DNA of 64,000 bases from Stercorarius parasiticus (GCA_013396915.1 VWZL01002566.1:248001-312000); one strand, 5' to 3'. Positions 37,401-51,800 are shown, counted from the first letter of the stretch. Numbers and translations are program-made. The notes: generated by a model not told the origin, from the sequence alone.

Positions 37401-39195
37401 CACAGATCCAGTAGGTTTTGATTTACATAGAGCACATTCATGAAAGATTACTTGCTGGTCTGCATGGACTTTGAGCTGATAGAATTTGAAGGGAGGTCAA
37501 ATAGCTTTCGCTAAACCATACATCACATAATTACAGTGGTGATTCTTTTCCTGTGCTGAAAAGTAATTGCTGGCAGGAGAAACCGATGCCAATATGCATA
37601 ATGTTGAAGAATTAGTACCTCAGTTCTCACCACTTCTCTCGGTGATTTGAACTGTCAAATTTTGCTGAGTAAATCAAAAAGAAATTGGTGATAATAACGG
37701 ACTGTGGTAGATTTTCTTCTGGAGATAATTACTCTCTCATTTTTACATTACCCTCCTCTCTTTCTCCCCTCCCACCCCAAATGTTCCAGTATTTGGGAAA
37801 GCACTGAGGAGTAAAGAATATAAACTTAAAATTTTTAGGTAAGCATAAAGAACATATAAAGGCATAAATAAAATATAATTTTTATTTTTAAATACATGCC
37901 ACATGTAAAAATATACCTGTGTTTATAGATAAAAATATACTATGCATTATATCTATTATTTTAAAAATGTGTTGCTCTTCCATAGAATATTGAATCAAAG
38001 TATTTAGCTTCCCTTACATTAACAAACTATATTTTCATGATACTGTTTCTGTATATCGAACAAACAAAATTGGACTTTATGCCTGCAGACAAGAAAAGGG
38101 AACTGTCTGGTGGAAATCAGCACACATAGGTGCATTCTGAGGTCTAGACTCTGAAGCTGATGGATGTCGCATTTGGAACATTCACTCTCAATATTAATCT
38201 ATGCACATCTATATTTGTAGCATGAGGCTTCTATAGACTCTTCCTAGATGGAGTATTATGGTTTCTTTCATTTATCAGAAGAAAGAATAATTCAGAATTC
38301 ACAGTCATTCTCAATTAAGTCCTTTGTAAACCCACAGTGATCGTGGTATATGTATACCCGTACAGAGAGATGCATGCACATATATACTTTTAAAGATATA
38401 CATGACTTTTGCATCTAAAGATACGTATGAATAGATAATAGGGTATACTTAATCCCTGTATAATAATAGATGTTTTGTTTGGCATTATGCACGCCAATTC
38501 TGACATCATAATTTATTTTTAATTCTAATACTGCTCTTGACTTCAGCTGACTATTCCAGGTATACACAAATATTAAAGCAGAATCAAAAACCCACGTGTC
38601 CATTTTAAGGTGTTACACATTCTCAATGTTAAAAGGAAACTTGTTCTTACCAGAAAATAATTCTCTTCTCAATCTAAAGCTCAGTATTTTTGAAATGCTA
38701 AGTTAGTTATATTTTCTCCAATAGAGATCAAATGTTATATCAAAAGCAAAGAACTTTTTCTCCCTGGTTGGGAATAACCTACTTAGGGAAGAATTTGGAC
38801 CTAATGTAATGATACAGTGTCAAAATAGAATGTGAATGCAAATAAACATCTTCGATCTCTATTCACATCTGAGCCCACTTAAATGTCAAAATGCAGACTC
38901 AGCAACGGCTGTGTATGTCATTGGGAATGACACCCACACTGTCAAATCACAACAAAGCACTGTCAAAGTAGGTCTATGGAGACTACGTTAAGTTGTCAAA
39001 TGAAACAGATGCCAGCACAGATTATATTACATCTGAAAGACAAATAATAAGAAATTAAACACAAAGACTCTGATCTTCAATCAAAGTGTACAAGTGCATA
39101 GAGTGCCACCTGGTTTGTTATTTTTTCTCTTTAAAAACATCCCTTTTGGGTTTAAAAGAGAAGCAAGGATCCTTTTCTTCCCCTTCATCCAGCTA
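34491..39195. other. unassigned AT-rich DNA with a pyrimidine tract at 37751-37778
   Basis: No gene or mobile element is recognised. At 37751-37778 the plus strand is almost pure C/T (CCCTCCTCTCTTTCTCCCCT and on), a weak quadruplex candidate on the minus strand because one loop is about 12 bases. The stretch 37830-37990 is very AT-rich. Other frames are under about 110 codons and look like chance. Confidence 0.45.
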
Positions 39196-39197
39196 TG

Positions 39198-39370
39198 TTT
39201 TCTGGGGGCTTTTTGCTGGGTTTTGGGGCTTTTTTTTGGTTTGGTTTTTTTTTGTTTGTTTCATTGGTTGGGTTTTTTTTTTTGCAAACTGCAGATTAGA
39301 TTGATCTAATAGTAGTAGTAGTAGTAGTAGTAGTAATAATAATAATAAAAACAATAATAATAACAACAAG
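39198..39370. repeat. G/T-rich tract followed by an (AGT)n-(AAT)n microsatellite
   Basis: From 39198 to about 39283 the plus strand is T with short G runs (GGGGG, GGG, GGGG, then GGTTT and TTTG units). At 39311-39334 the trinucleotide AGT is repeated eight times without interruption, followed by AAT units to about 39347 and an interrupted AAT/AAC tail to 39370. The uninterrupted AGT part is probably polymorphic. The two overlapping hydrophobic frames on the T-rich tract (Phe/Gly-rich) are repeat translations, not genes. Confidence 0.85.
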
Positions 39371-42300
39371 AAGTCATGTTTTGAATATGTTTGTTGTTTT
39401 CTTGTTCTTGCAGTGCAAGAGCTACTTCTTAGAAACTGTTCAATGGACCATACTGGCTGAGCGCTATTTGTTTACTGACTGAAATTATGTCAGTAGCACA
39501 GGATTATACGTTACCATCCCCAAAAGAATGTGTTAGTTTAAGCTATGGTATATCTTAACAATTAGCAAAACATCAAAAGCGTTCACCTGCTGCCAGCCTT
39601 TCATAGTAAACCTAGGAATTCTGGTAATACAGTTGTTATTCAAATCGACGAGAATAAGACAGGGGCAGCTTTCATAATAGCACACATAGTAACACTTCAA
39701 TATTTTAGTATATTTAACATGGGTTAATATATGGAGGTTATGTAGATGTGTGAATTTTAATATTTTACCAGCTAATAAGGAGAAAGCTTAGTTTAAACTT
39801 TTGTAGGATTTTGTGTGAACTTTAAAGAAAGCTCTCTAACAGCTCTCCTGATTGGGTGAACAGCTTTTTTCAGTGAAATTTATTGCATGCTTGGGTGACG
39901 TGTCAGCCAGTTGCACTACAAAGTTCACTCCAGATGAATAACACAGTTGTCTAAGCTCTACCAGAGAAACACCTAGATTTCTCAGCAGCAGTGACTCAGT
40001 TTCCTGTGGGCTTGACTCATGCCCTTAATTTCCCTGAGACGGATAATATTAAATGAAGCCATGCTATTGCTATCGCTATCGGAATGGACTTCCCAGATGC
40101 AGTATTTTTAAGGACTTGCTTCCTGATCTAAATGGACACTTCAAATTCACTGACTACCTTTCTTCCAAGACAAGGCCAAACCGACCACACAAATTCTGTT
40201 TCCCCTCTGAAATGTATCTTTCATGTTAATTTCATTTATGCTTTCTTTGCAACCTAGAAGCAGCTGTGAATTTTATAAGGCTGCTTTTTTTCAGAGCTGT
40301 GTCTCAGCCACAATCCTAAACTGCTGCTCAATCCCTTATGCTGAAAGACTTCATGGAAATGAAAACCATGATGTCTCAAATGCAATAAAGTTAATAGCTT
40401 TTTGTGGTATGTAATCAGAAATTCTCCAAAAAGCCACAAAATAATACTGTATTGAGAAAGTAATTTGGGCATAAAGTAATCTAGCCGCATTTATCAACTC
40501 AGATGCAATGACACGCTTCTGTAGCAGTTTTAGGTTCTGAACAGACACTCCCTAACCCAGCTAGCGTAGTTGCTGCACATTTCTGAAGTACAAGCACCAT
40601 CGATGTGACAATGTCTACGTTTCAGTGGACTCCATGCATTCTGTAAGAAAAGATGCTTTTCTACATTCTTTTTCTTCCTCCACAGATGTTACCCGAAATG
40701 TGCTCTGTTTTTCTCATCCCTGGTACAGTGAGCTCAGTTTGATCTCCTGAGGTTTTCCATCCCCTCCATTGCTTCAGCAGATTGATACGGAAATTTTGCT
40801 CCTCTTGTGTCTGTTCAGTTTGTTTTCTTTCTTTTGTTCTTTTTCCCCCCATTTTGCCAAGTAATGGGAGGCTTCTTAAACACCTCCTAAGGGCTTTGCC
40901 ACTTTACAAAGACCATTTTGCATTCACTGGTTTGTAATCGCAATAAAACCTTTTGGCCATGCTGCAATTTTCATTTTCTGGCCAATTGGTTTCACATATG
41001 TTCTCAGACCTTTAGAATGTTAAATAATTGCTATCAGAAGCATCATTTAAATACAATTCAGTTGATCTCAGTTATGCTATGACTGGTGGCAAGAAAACAG
41101 GCATTTTGTTGGTTATTCGACATCGACAGAAAGCAGGTTTGGCCAATGGGTATTTTGATTCATCTAAAATCCAAACTTCTCCATCGGTTCAGAGCCCAAT
41201 CATGCTAATGTCCAAGTGATTCTCAGTAGCCTCTGACCCAGCTTTGGTCCTCAGTCCCAAGAGAATTCAGCCTCTGCTTCTCATCTCACTGCCACATCTT
41301 TTACTTTTAGTAATATTATCTAAAAATATTTTGCTTTTGCTTTTGCAAGCTCAAGGGCCACATCACAAACTGAAATGTCTTCACTATGTTAAAAAGATCT
41401 TTCAGCTTCCATTTGTCATTTTAATTTTAACTTAATTAGAAAAGACAAAAAGTTTCTAGCCGTGTTCAGTTCTGCTCTCGCTAGTCAAGAGGCCTCTGCA
41501 AAAAAAATGTTTTCAACTTGCTAAGCTACAAGCTCTTGATTACAGACCAATAAACTCCATTTTGAAATCACTCTATCCTTTGTTCAGGCATACTTCTGGC
41601 AAATAGGCAATGTGCAAATTTTGCCTGCATTGCAAAAATAATTTCTCACTCATAAAAATACATGGAAACTCTTAGTGCTAGACTAAGAGAAAATCTTAAT
41701 AATTACAAGTCAGTGTGTTAAGAGCTTGCTTTCACTATCATCCAAAATAGAAATCTTTTTAAGCTGAGGTAGCTGCACGATAAGGTCTGTTGTTGAATGT
41801 ATCAAGAAAATATGTTTTTTGCACATTAGACAATGTAATGATTAAAGTACAAATGGCCCTTTGATGTGGCCACAACATGACAACAATGAATTCCACTGTC
41901 CAATTAATTTCATCAATACTAAAGTTTAGTAAAAGTCAAAAATATAGGGTGGGAAAGTGCTGCTGTAGACATAGCCTACAAGATACTCTAATAATATAAA
42001 TATTAATTGAAACTAACTGCAGAGTTGATGATGTTAAAATTAACTTTTCAGGAGAATCCAGAGAAGGAAAACATGAAAACACACACACATACACACAAAC
42101 CCTCTTATGGTCAAAGCTTGACAGAAGGCAGCAAATATTTTAGAAAGCATATTTGTGGCATTGATAAAACTGTGATATTTAATTCTTCTGAGAACAATCA
42201 CATAGTCTTATATTCTTTCACTTTGGTGACAGAGGTTAGGTCTCTGTGTGGCTATTGCAGGTAGGAGCCTTTTTGAACTTCCTTCCATCCTGCTCCTTGC

Positions 42301-43951
42301 CCATTGCAGGGAGGAATGGACAGAGGGAAGGACGAGTTTTCTGTTTGCAATGCACAGGCCTTCTTTCTGCTAAAATAACATTATTATGACTAACATGCTG
42401 TATGTGTGTTTCAACATGATTTCAATAAAATTATATATTTTAAACATTCCTATCAGTTCTTTCTGGTTATTTATAACCGCATCACACATATTGCATAATT
42501 CATGTTCAAATCATTTGCTGATATAGCAAAGAGTTGCTCTTTATAGCAATTGTTAAAAGAACAAAATGAGGGTGTTTAAGTGGCTAATCATACAGTTTGT
42601 CTGGGAAGATATGAGCATTTAAATTACATGCTGATAAACTGATCAGAAACGAATGCTGGCAGCTACTAAAAATACAAAACAAAAGATGATGTCTCTGCAT
42701 CTGTGGTGTTATTTAAATAATAATTGCATTTTAAACCACTTTCCTTTATATTCCTTTATTAAAAAGAACCAATTATGGAAAGAATTGACACCATAATTCG
42801 TGTCATAAAAAACACACTTTACAGTGTGAATGATAGAATGTTATTTTTACATGTATGATTTAGTCCAAGTGTTTCTTGAGATTAAGAAAAAACATCAAAT
42901 ATTTTTGAAAAGCGTACAGAAAATGTACCTTTTTGAAGTGAATTGGATTCCCATCGTTGCAATAACATCTGATAGCAACTGAATTATTCTAAGGGGATCA
43001 AATGAGACAAAGCAAACTATAAAACTAGGAATCATTGGCTGAGTTGGTTTACTGCCTTTGTTTCTGATACATGTGGCATCTTTATCTCCCTGTCGGTTTT
43101 ACTCTATTAAACCCAGCGGTATTCAGGATAGGGAATTCCAGTTGGAGTTGGTTGCATTTTTCTGAGAAATATTGTCTAAAATGCGATCTGTGTCTATCAG
43201 AAAGAAGAGAAGGCTCAGACACAGCAATCCACTTGAACACCTATATAGTATCTTAAAATGGGCTATTCTCTGTTTTGGTGACTTTTCAGGAATGATCTGA
43301 CTGAAACATATCAGTTTTCTGTGAAAAGCATGCAAATGTTCAGCAAATTCTGTTTCAATAGGTTAAGAAAGATTTGAAAGGCTTAAGAAGGACAAAAAAA
43401 TCTTCTAAATGCCTGTGACAGTATATAACTATTTTGTATCCCGTGTCAGTAAGTGCCATAGCTCTCAGGAAGTAACACTGTAATGCTGTTTCTAACCATG
43501 AACATGATCAGTCCAAAGGAACTATTTCGGAATTTGACCGTACTATTTGGTGAACATCTTGTGAGTAACAGCCACAAAAGAATGGGGGCGGGTTTGCAAC
43601 TGATTGGTAGCTAGAAGAAAAGGGCTGATTTGGCAGTGCTTGTCTAACTTGATTGTAGCAGTCATTAAAGCCTAAATAAATTGCAATGACATTGTGGCTA
43701 GACTGTAAGGTATGAAAAAAAAGGAGTGTGTCAGAAAATGTCTAAGCTCTGCTGGAAGATTTGTAGTATTTCATTCCCCTGGTTCAAAATGTGAAAGGTT
43801 ACTTATAAAGAAGGATGACAGAGTACAAAAATAAAAGTTTTGTATATTAAAAGTAGTTTTATTCTCATCTAGTTCTCAGTGTTAGCAATGATTTGGCTAC
43901 CCAACTTATTTGGTCCAATAAGCCCCTGTTTTGGCAAGTTATTATGTCTCA
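39371..43951. other. unassigned AT-rich DNA with one (AC)n tract
   Basis: No gene is seen. At 42079-42100 an interrupted (AC)n microsatellite occurs. The block 42440-42840 is listed separately as a possible conserved element. Open frames are below about 85 codons. Confidence 0.45.
42440..42840. promoter_or_regulatory. possible conserved non-coding block, no comparative support
   Basis: The stretch is repeat-free by eye, rich in ATTTAAAT, TTGCATAATTCATG and TAATTGC-like cores, and without homopolymer runs longer than about six. It resembles the texture of vertebrate conserved non-coding elements. That is an impression from base patterns and not evidence of conservation. Confidence 0.12.
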
Positions 43952-44110
43952 TTCTCTTGAGGTCTTCAGATGGAGACTGGAGGCCTTCCTGTTGGACTCC
44001 ACGACTAGTCAAGCCACAGAGCTTCCTACGGAGATGTTTAGTGAAGTGCTAAGGTTGTAATGCAAAGGGTCTAAGTGATCAGAGAGGATCATTCCAGACC
44101 TAAAATCTGC
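43952..44110 (+). mobile_element. ancient CR1 3' end, strongly diverged
   Basis: The order of landmarks matches the last codons and 3' tail of CR1 elements: TCTTCAGATGGAGACTGGAGGCC (the 'FRRRLDAFL'-like end of ORF2), then a TAATGCAAAGGGTCTAAGTGATC block, then ATCATTCCAGACCTAAAATCT, equivalent to the 'CCCTTCTGGCCTTAAAATCT' end of old subfamilies. Many differences and the loss of the octamer tail suggest a much older insertion than the copies at 9.5 kb and 54-61 kb. Confidence 0.5.
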
Positions 44111-45627
44111 TACACCTCATGCTTCAGCTTCTGCATGCTGAGTCAGGCCTCACTTGAGAAGGAATTTCAGGATGCTAAAAATGTCTTTGTTTAGGATGGG
44201 CTTTAATAAATTATCTTCCATTATTCTTTGGCAGTTACCATGGTCATTTAAAAACTTCTTGTTAAGGATTGGGCTCTTCTCTTTCATATATTTTACAGTT
44301 GTTTAATTTTCCTTCCTGTACGAATTGGGTAGTGCACCTTCGTCATTAACATTCTGTATGTGTCTCCTTACTTGACTTTTACATTATTGCTCTAGCTATT
44401 ACTATGCATGCATTATTTATATGGTTGGCTATCAAGGAAAAAAGGCAAGCAATTTACTTGTCAAAACATATTAGAATGCGTGACTTTAAATCAAAGTTGC
44501 ATGGGTTTGTATAAAGCTATAATATATGTTCTTTGGCTAATATGTTAGACCCATGCAGTGGGCATGGTCAATCGGCTAAGAAACCTATAATCACTTTAAA
44601 AACTTATTGAATAGGAAAGCATTCTAGATTATTATGCTTTCCTTTTAATTGTATGATATTAAGACTTAATTTGTGAAGACTATATTATTTCAGTGTAAGA
44701 AAATTCTCATCTGTGCTTTAATATTACTATCAGATTTAAACAGGTATTTGCTCAGTATGAAAATTATAAACACCATGGAGCCTAATTATCTAATGCTAAC
44801 CTACAAATACAGACCTCTGGACTTAAAAATTCATATTCTCCTCTGCAGAGTGCATTCCCCTGAGTTACAAAAAGTTCCTGCAATGTAGATAATTCTGTCC
44901 TGCAGGACATGAACTTTAGGGCTCCCATGGCCTATGCTTCTGTTGCATGACAGAAGCAACTGCAACTGAAATCACCGTACACAATCCTTACACAACAGGT
45001 TTCCAAAAAATTTGATGGGAGACACCTGTTCCACGCAGAAAGTGAATTAGGTTCCTGTAAGCTACATGAAGAAAGTATTTTGACAAGTATAAAACAGTTC
45101 CCAGTTCCCAGTTGCTCTTGCCACATAGAGAAACTTGTACACCTTATTTCTAAATTTAGCCATTGTTTTACTAGCATTGTGAAAATTTCTGAAGTTTAAA
45201 TTCATGGATCAAACTGAAAAACAAGCTGATCCAAAAAACCCAATATAACCTATCTCAGCAAATAAAACCTGGAAAGCAACTCAGGGTTAAATACCTAGAA
45301 CATAAATTTTAAAATTGAACACTGGGAAATCTTACAACAAAGTATTTCCAATTAGAAAAAAAACTCTAATTCTGAATATGTTTAAATGAAATACTTCGTG
45401 CATCTTATTTCTTACCTCGTTTTTGGACCATAGCCGTTTGTTGGATTCAGCAGAGTCTGTAATAGTTTTCCTCAACTTGAGATAGCATTTTGGATTAAAT
45501 AAACATTTATGGTTTATTCAAACTTTCAAACTGCAGTCACAAAGGTGTAATGAATGTTTACCACACTTACAGACATGCTTATAAACACAGGCCATACTTT
45601 TAAATCATTGTCCACCATACCAGCGAG

Positions 45628-45672
45628 TTTTTTCTCCTTTTCTTCTCTTCTTTTCTTTTTTGTTTTCTTTTA
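45628..45672. repeat. T/C-rich homopyrimidine-like tract
   Basis: About 45 bases are T with scattered C (TTTTTTCTCCTTTTCTTCTC and on), with one G near 45662. Such tracts can take part in triplex DNA or act as polypyrimidine tracts in transcripts. Confidence 0.6.
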
Positions 45673-45813
45673 AGTTAGAGCCAGTATATCTTAGTAAGCC
45701 CTTACGTGGCATTTATCTTTCATTCAGATGCAGATTAAAATCCCTTTTCTTAATTTTTTCCATATAAAAAGAAAGTGACTTGAGAAAATTCACGGTGTTC
45801 ACAAGACCCGTTC

Positions 45814-45838
45814 TCTCTCTCTGTCATTCAGAGAGAGA
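45814..45838. repeat. perfect 10-bp inverted repeat with a 5-base loop
   Basis: TCTCTCTCTG (45814-45823) and CAGAGAGAGA (45829-45838) are exact reverse complements around TCATT. The arms are a (TC)n repeat and its complement, an unusual head-to-head arrangement of one microsatellite. Confidence 0.85.
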
Positions 45839-48800
45839 CTATGTCACTATTTGGTAGCAGTGTGCCAAACAACAGAGCCTCTTTGTTTTAGGCATCTATC
45901 TTGAGAGATCTGTGAACATACCTTGTCCAGAAGTAGCCACAGGTTTTTTCCCAAATCACGTTGAAATTACTGAAAATAAAAGGGAGCTTAAGTGAATGTT
46001 GAAGTAATTATAAGAGTTATCCAGCAGTAACATCCCAGACTCTGGGGAAAATCCCAGCTGATGATGTTCTTCATAAGGAGAAGGCAGAAGTGTGCCACAG
46101 CAGCATCCAATTTTATTAAGATGTGGTGGCTCTTTCAAAGTAGATGGAAAATGGTATGGTTTAGGACAATTAGTGGTGTACTATTTTCCCTGTCTACTTA
46201 CAGGGCAGATTACCCTAAGTGTTCAGCAAAACAAAAGCGGTTTTGAGTTCTCAGAGTGGAGACTGGTCCATTCTGGATATACACCACTCTGAATAAGAAG
46301 TAGGAGTTGAAAAAAACTTGATTGCCAACACAAGCTTATTTTTATCTAGGTAAAAACCAGTCATAGTCTATGTCTTAATGTCTAGGAAAGGTAGGCATTA
46401 GCCAGGATTTGCTTGAACTAAATGCTGTCTGAGCAGTGGGAAGTCTCTGCCTTAAAGAGCCTTCAGTTGGAGTACTGTGCAATGGATGATAGTGTATGTC
46501 TTCCTAAAAGTTATGTTCTAGCTTAAGTGAGATTAATCAGCTTGAAACCTGAGCTGTTAGCTGAAATTATTTGACCTGTGTTATTACCTGACAGCAGGTC
46601 AGATTACCCTAATTTATCTAAAGGCTGTGGCCATAAGATAAATTTTTTCGTATGGTAAAATAGTCGCCTTTTATTTTGTCTGTTCTCAGCTTCAATCTGT
46701 TTCAACATTTGAACAAGATGAGCTCTACATTTGTTAGGAAAAAAAAATCATTTTAAATTAGTCTTTTTCACATTCTTATTTATGATCTCAGAGGAAGGAA
46801 AAGCACATTTTTTACCTGGGGGAAATATGCCATTTTTAGAAGGTCTATTTGTCAGATTGTAGAAGGCGTTAAAAGAGGAAGTAATTATTAAAGTTCTGCA
46901 GGGGGAATCAGGGAAAATAATTTATATAATATTATTTGTCTAAAGTTACTTTAAAAAAAATATACAGATTTGATGAAGCCAATCTATTAGTTATGTTCCC
47001 CATGTGAAAAGAGCAAGGCAATCCTGGGTTAGCTATTTAAAAAGGCTATAACAAGATGGTGTTTGATATATTGAAATTATATTTGAAAGAGGGAAAAGTG
47101 CTTACAGACAAAGGAGAAAATCGCAAGGTTTAGCAGGGTTTTATTGTAAAGAGATTGATAGACATTTGTGGGCATATGTAAATAGGTTTAGTCAGTGCTT
47201 CAGTGAAAAAAACATTGGAGATAAGAAAAATGCCATCTTCCTGCTGTTGTACAGTGCAAGACACATGAAAGCTGGTTGGATTTTCTGTCTCTTCGTAAAC
47301 CTGATAAAGGCAAGAAATTATTCCAAACAGACAATAAGTAAATGCCAACCATTTATTGTAAATGGATTATTATGCTTTAAACTGGCTGGGGAGTCTGAGT
47401 GGAAAAAAAGCACAGTATATAGCATGCAGGGTTTATTTTAGATATGATGGAGAATGCTCTGGAGATATATGACCTGATTGACTACTGGAAAAACAGCTTG
47501 AAGATCAGATGGTGGGTCAGATGATAGACTCATTCAGAGGCTGTGGAAGTGATAGGTATTTTTTTCTCAGGTCTGTGGATCTGTGGTCAGATATTATGAC
47601 TAACCAAGTGTAGATGTGAACTTCACAGTGGACTGATTCGTTCTCCAGACTGTGTTGACTAGTTCTCTAGTGACTGTAATGTGAACACACATACAAGTCT
47701 GTAGCTGTAAATATCTATATATAGAGGTCCTTAACTGCAGGTTTTCTAAGACAGAAATCAAAAAAGCCCAGATGAGAAATTTCCCAGTAACCCTGTTTAC
47801 AGCCCATGTAGGGCAACATGAACTGTGAATTGCCAGAAGCTCAAAGACGTGCAGAAATATTAGTACAGGGATGTTGTAGGACAAGTCAACCTTGGATTTT
47901 GCTAGTGGGTTCTGCCCTGGTGAATGCTAGTGCCTCAATAGCAGGGAATTTCATATTCCACTTAGCAGAGAGTGACCATTATTCACACAGGAGGTGGGCG
48001 ACGTGATGCTGAGATCTATGCTGAGGAGAGGAAAGAGACAGCTGAGGTTTCTAACACACATAGCTGGCCAGCAATAGAGACAGAAATAGAACTAAAATCT
48101 CTTGCCTCCAAGACAGAGACTTCTTTACAAAAATTCCCTGGTTTCTGTTCTTCCTGAAGCTGTCCTTTCATTTTGCCCTTGTTTTGTAGCCTCCTCCTGG
48201 ACTTTCTTCCTTCAATTATTGCTATTTATCAATAAGTTTTATCACAGTCCTTCTGTAAAGCTATATATAGAATAAAAATTATCCTTCATGCACTGCTAAT
48301 GCTAAAAAGATAGTATGATTATTTTTAAGGACAAAGTACATCACATGTGATTTCCCAGCCTTCCCCTGCAAAAGAAACAAAAGATCATGTTTAATGAGTC
48401 TGTTGACAATACAAGAAAGGATCTAGTCTGCCGCAAGCTTTATACATATACTCTAGCTGGAAGGCTTAGTTATGTAGGATATGACAAACTTAAGCTCTAT
48501 GATCTTAGCTAAGAAGAAATCTCTGTGGAAGCTGGTTATCTGTCATGGGGCTGATACTAAAAGAGTTCAGAGATTATGGAAAACCTTTGTGAAAACAATA
48601 TGCATATGGGAGGGGGGAGTTCACCCAGAGGATTTTTAATTTTTAATAGTTGAGTATGAGGTGATAAGACTAAGCTAGAGAAACAATAGGATATTTCACA
48701 GAATCAGGACTCCTCTAAATATTGTATCATGTATTTCATCCTCTTAATGAAGCTTGGGAAAGCTGTAAAATGATACATATTGACCTGGAGGAATTAAGAG

Positions 48801-51800
48801 TGCTTTTGTATTTTCAGTAGTATTGTCCTTGGCCTTTTTTATGCTTTCCTGAAGGTTAATTATCTGTGGGTCTTTTATCCTATTTGCATCTTGGAGGTTT
48901 GAGTAAGCTAAATGATAAACAGCTGTTTTAGACTGGCTTTGTCTACCTAGGTCATACTGAGAGAAGTATTCTGAAGGAGGATTTGCATATGGATGTGTGT
49001 TGATCTTTCAGAATGACTGGGAAGAAGAAATGGGACGGAACAGCACCCTGGGCTATCATCTAGTCCATTCTTTGCCCAAAGCAGGGTCATTTATACCAAA
49101 AATATTCTTAACAGGCACTTGTCTAATAAGTTTTTTAAAACTTATATGACAGAGGTTCTACAAATGACTTTGGTAATCTTTTCTAGTGCATCTCTATCCT
49201 TACCATTAGGAAAGTTACAGATATTTTCCATTTTGCAGAAGAGAGAGACATGCTGTAGTTTAACACAGACAGTAGTTAGTAATTGTCCTCCCCTGAACCA
49301 TTCTCAAATCAAGAAAAGTTTTTAAAGCTTAATGTAGGTAATGAGTGACTAACATACTGCTTCTTCCAGAAGACACATATATAATTATGAGATAGATGTG
49401 AAAGTTGGCAAAGATCTGCCTCAGTCTTTTCTTTATAGTGACTTGACCAGAGAAAATAAAGACAGGCTATTATCAGTTAAAAATCTGGATTTATTAGGCC
49501 ATAAACTAGAATATTTAAAACTATCATTGAGTGGAAAAGACAGAATAAAAATTAAAAAGTTGATTACAAAGCAATCTTCCCCTGCCTGGCATGTCCAAGG
49601 GCATGTCCTTCTGCCAGGTTTTGTTTCATTGCCACAGCCAGTTCTACATGGTGCCTTCTGATGGCTGAGACGTACATTTCTTGTGACCTCTGAGACCTGT
49701 CTATGTGTTTGTCCCATAGTCTTCTGGCAAGCTGTAGACTCACAGGTTCTGGAGGAGACTTTCTGCGTTTCTTTATTTCCCTGCCATAGCTTTATATCTG
49801 GAAGTATCTACCCAGAATGGATTTGGTGTCATCACCCGCCCCTGCAATTAACCCCTGGCCCCAGGAAAGAAAGAACTCCTTCTGCAGCCAAGAAATTAAA
49901 CTTAAATTCTCTTTCACCCTTATAAAAGAAATAAAAAGCAAGCAATGGTGAACTAAACACATGTATGCTGTCTGTCACAGACCCCATCTTGAATTGACTG
50001 TGTCTGTTACGAGCATGGTTATTCAATAGCAATTACTAACATCCTATAAACATTGAATTAGAACATGCAATACCTCAGCCCTTTACCCTGATTCTGATAG
50101 GGATGGTTTCAGAACCACATTACTGTACCAGTCTTTATTTCAAAATAATGAAAAATTTGAGACACTTTCAGAAGGAAGCCAAGATTGAAGTAGCAAAGCT
50201 GGGAATAAGTCTCACTTAAAGAGCTTCACAGTCACGTGAATGTTTCCTCCAATAAATTGCTAGCCAGCCTTTCTGTTTGCTAAAGCAATTGCTTTTAGCT
50301 CATCACTTGAAATAAATTTAAAATTAACAATAAAACTTTCAGTAAATAAAGGGGAACTTCTTCTTGCCTTCCCCCTTCTGAAAAGAAATATGTGTGAAAA
50401 AGGAAATTACGCTAAAAATCATTGAAACATAATTTTATAGTTATAATGTCCTTTGGCATATTCTTTGGTGAAATCATCTTTGGTCAAATATCTTCTGAAG
50501 TATCTTCTGGATTTTTGTTTTAAAATGTTTGTTCCCAAATCAAAATAAAGAATTTGTATTACTTTCAGAAGAAAAGAATTATTTCCTTTGGCCCTTATTT
50601 CTCTATATGATTTTGTAGACCTCAGAAACAACTTCAATATCAGATATGGAATAAAGACAAATGATTTTTGAGTGAATGCCAACTCATTCAGTCTTTAGTC
50701 AAAGCTTTGTTCTGTCATAGACTTCCATGGTGACTTCCAGTAGTTTGAAAGCAATCAGTTCCATGAGACCTAAATTTATCTAACCATGAGTCAGAAAACT
50801 AAACAACTTGTGGATTTGGTAATTAGCCTTCCTCTCTCAATGTTATTTTGAATCATATATTATGTGACAGATAATTAATTTTTGACCTGTGCAGAGTTGT
50901 ACTTAAGACAAGAGAGCAAGTGTTAACTTTGATAGAAATCCATTCAGTGGTGTCTTTATTATACACTGTCATTCTACCCCTCGGATCAAAGTGGATGTAC
51001 AGTTTGAACACATATGCAATAAGTCCTTTGTATTGTTAGCTAATTCATATTTGCAGTAACATCCAGAGGAACCGATTAGAATCTGCTGTGTTGGATACTG
51101 AGTAGATGGAGACATCATCACTGCACCATCTAAGGGTAGGATCCATCTAATCTAAGAAGAAGAACTGCAAAACTGTAGGAAAGAATATGTCAATCAATTT
51201 CTTCTATATAAATGTTTAAATACTGGGTTTTTTAAGCTTTTTAAAAGTAGTGTGAAAACACTAACTTTCTTTGTTAATTACTTCAACCATTAAAAACAGC
51301 TGAATTTTTACTGGTGTAATGTTAAAGGGAGATTTTACAGGGCTAGAAGATTAGTGTGATGGCATGCAATAATCCCTGAACTATGCATGGACATTGTTTT
51401 GTGGAGTGTGATAGCATTGAGACTGGGCTAAAAGTTAAAAAATGAACAATAACAAGGCATTTCCCAGGAACTGTTTTCTAGCTTTGACATAGCCCAGGTG
51501 TGCAGGAAAGGACCAGGGTAACTGACAGTAAATATTTACAAACTTGTACATGAAAGACAAAAGGTTAAACTTATATATGGACAGAAATATGCTCTTGAAC
51601 ATTAGACTTAAATGTTCCAGTTAAAACAGAAACTAAGAGACAGATCCTGCTCTAGTGTAAATCAGAGATGTTTGATGTGTGGTTAGTGTTATGCCCAAGA
51701 ACTGCTAGTACTGTAAAGACCACGGGATCATCAGGTTGGGGGACTGAAAGCAATGCCTGGTGATCACTGAGTGATGAATAGCTCCCAGATTCAGACAGGA

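Noticed and set aside
39086..39309. Two overlapping Phe/Gly/Leu-rich frames that look like membrane proteins
   Set aside because: They read through a T-rich tract with G runs; both frames look hydrophobic for that reason alone.
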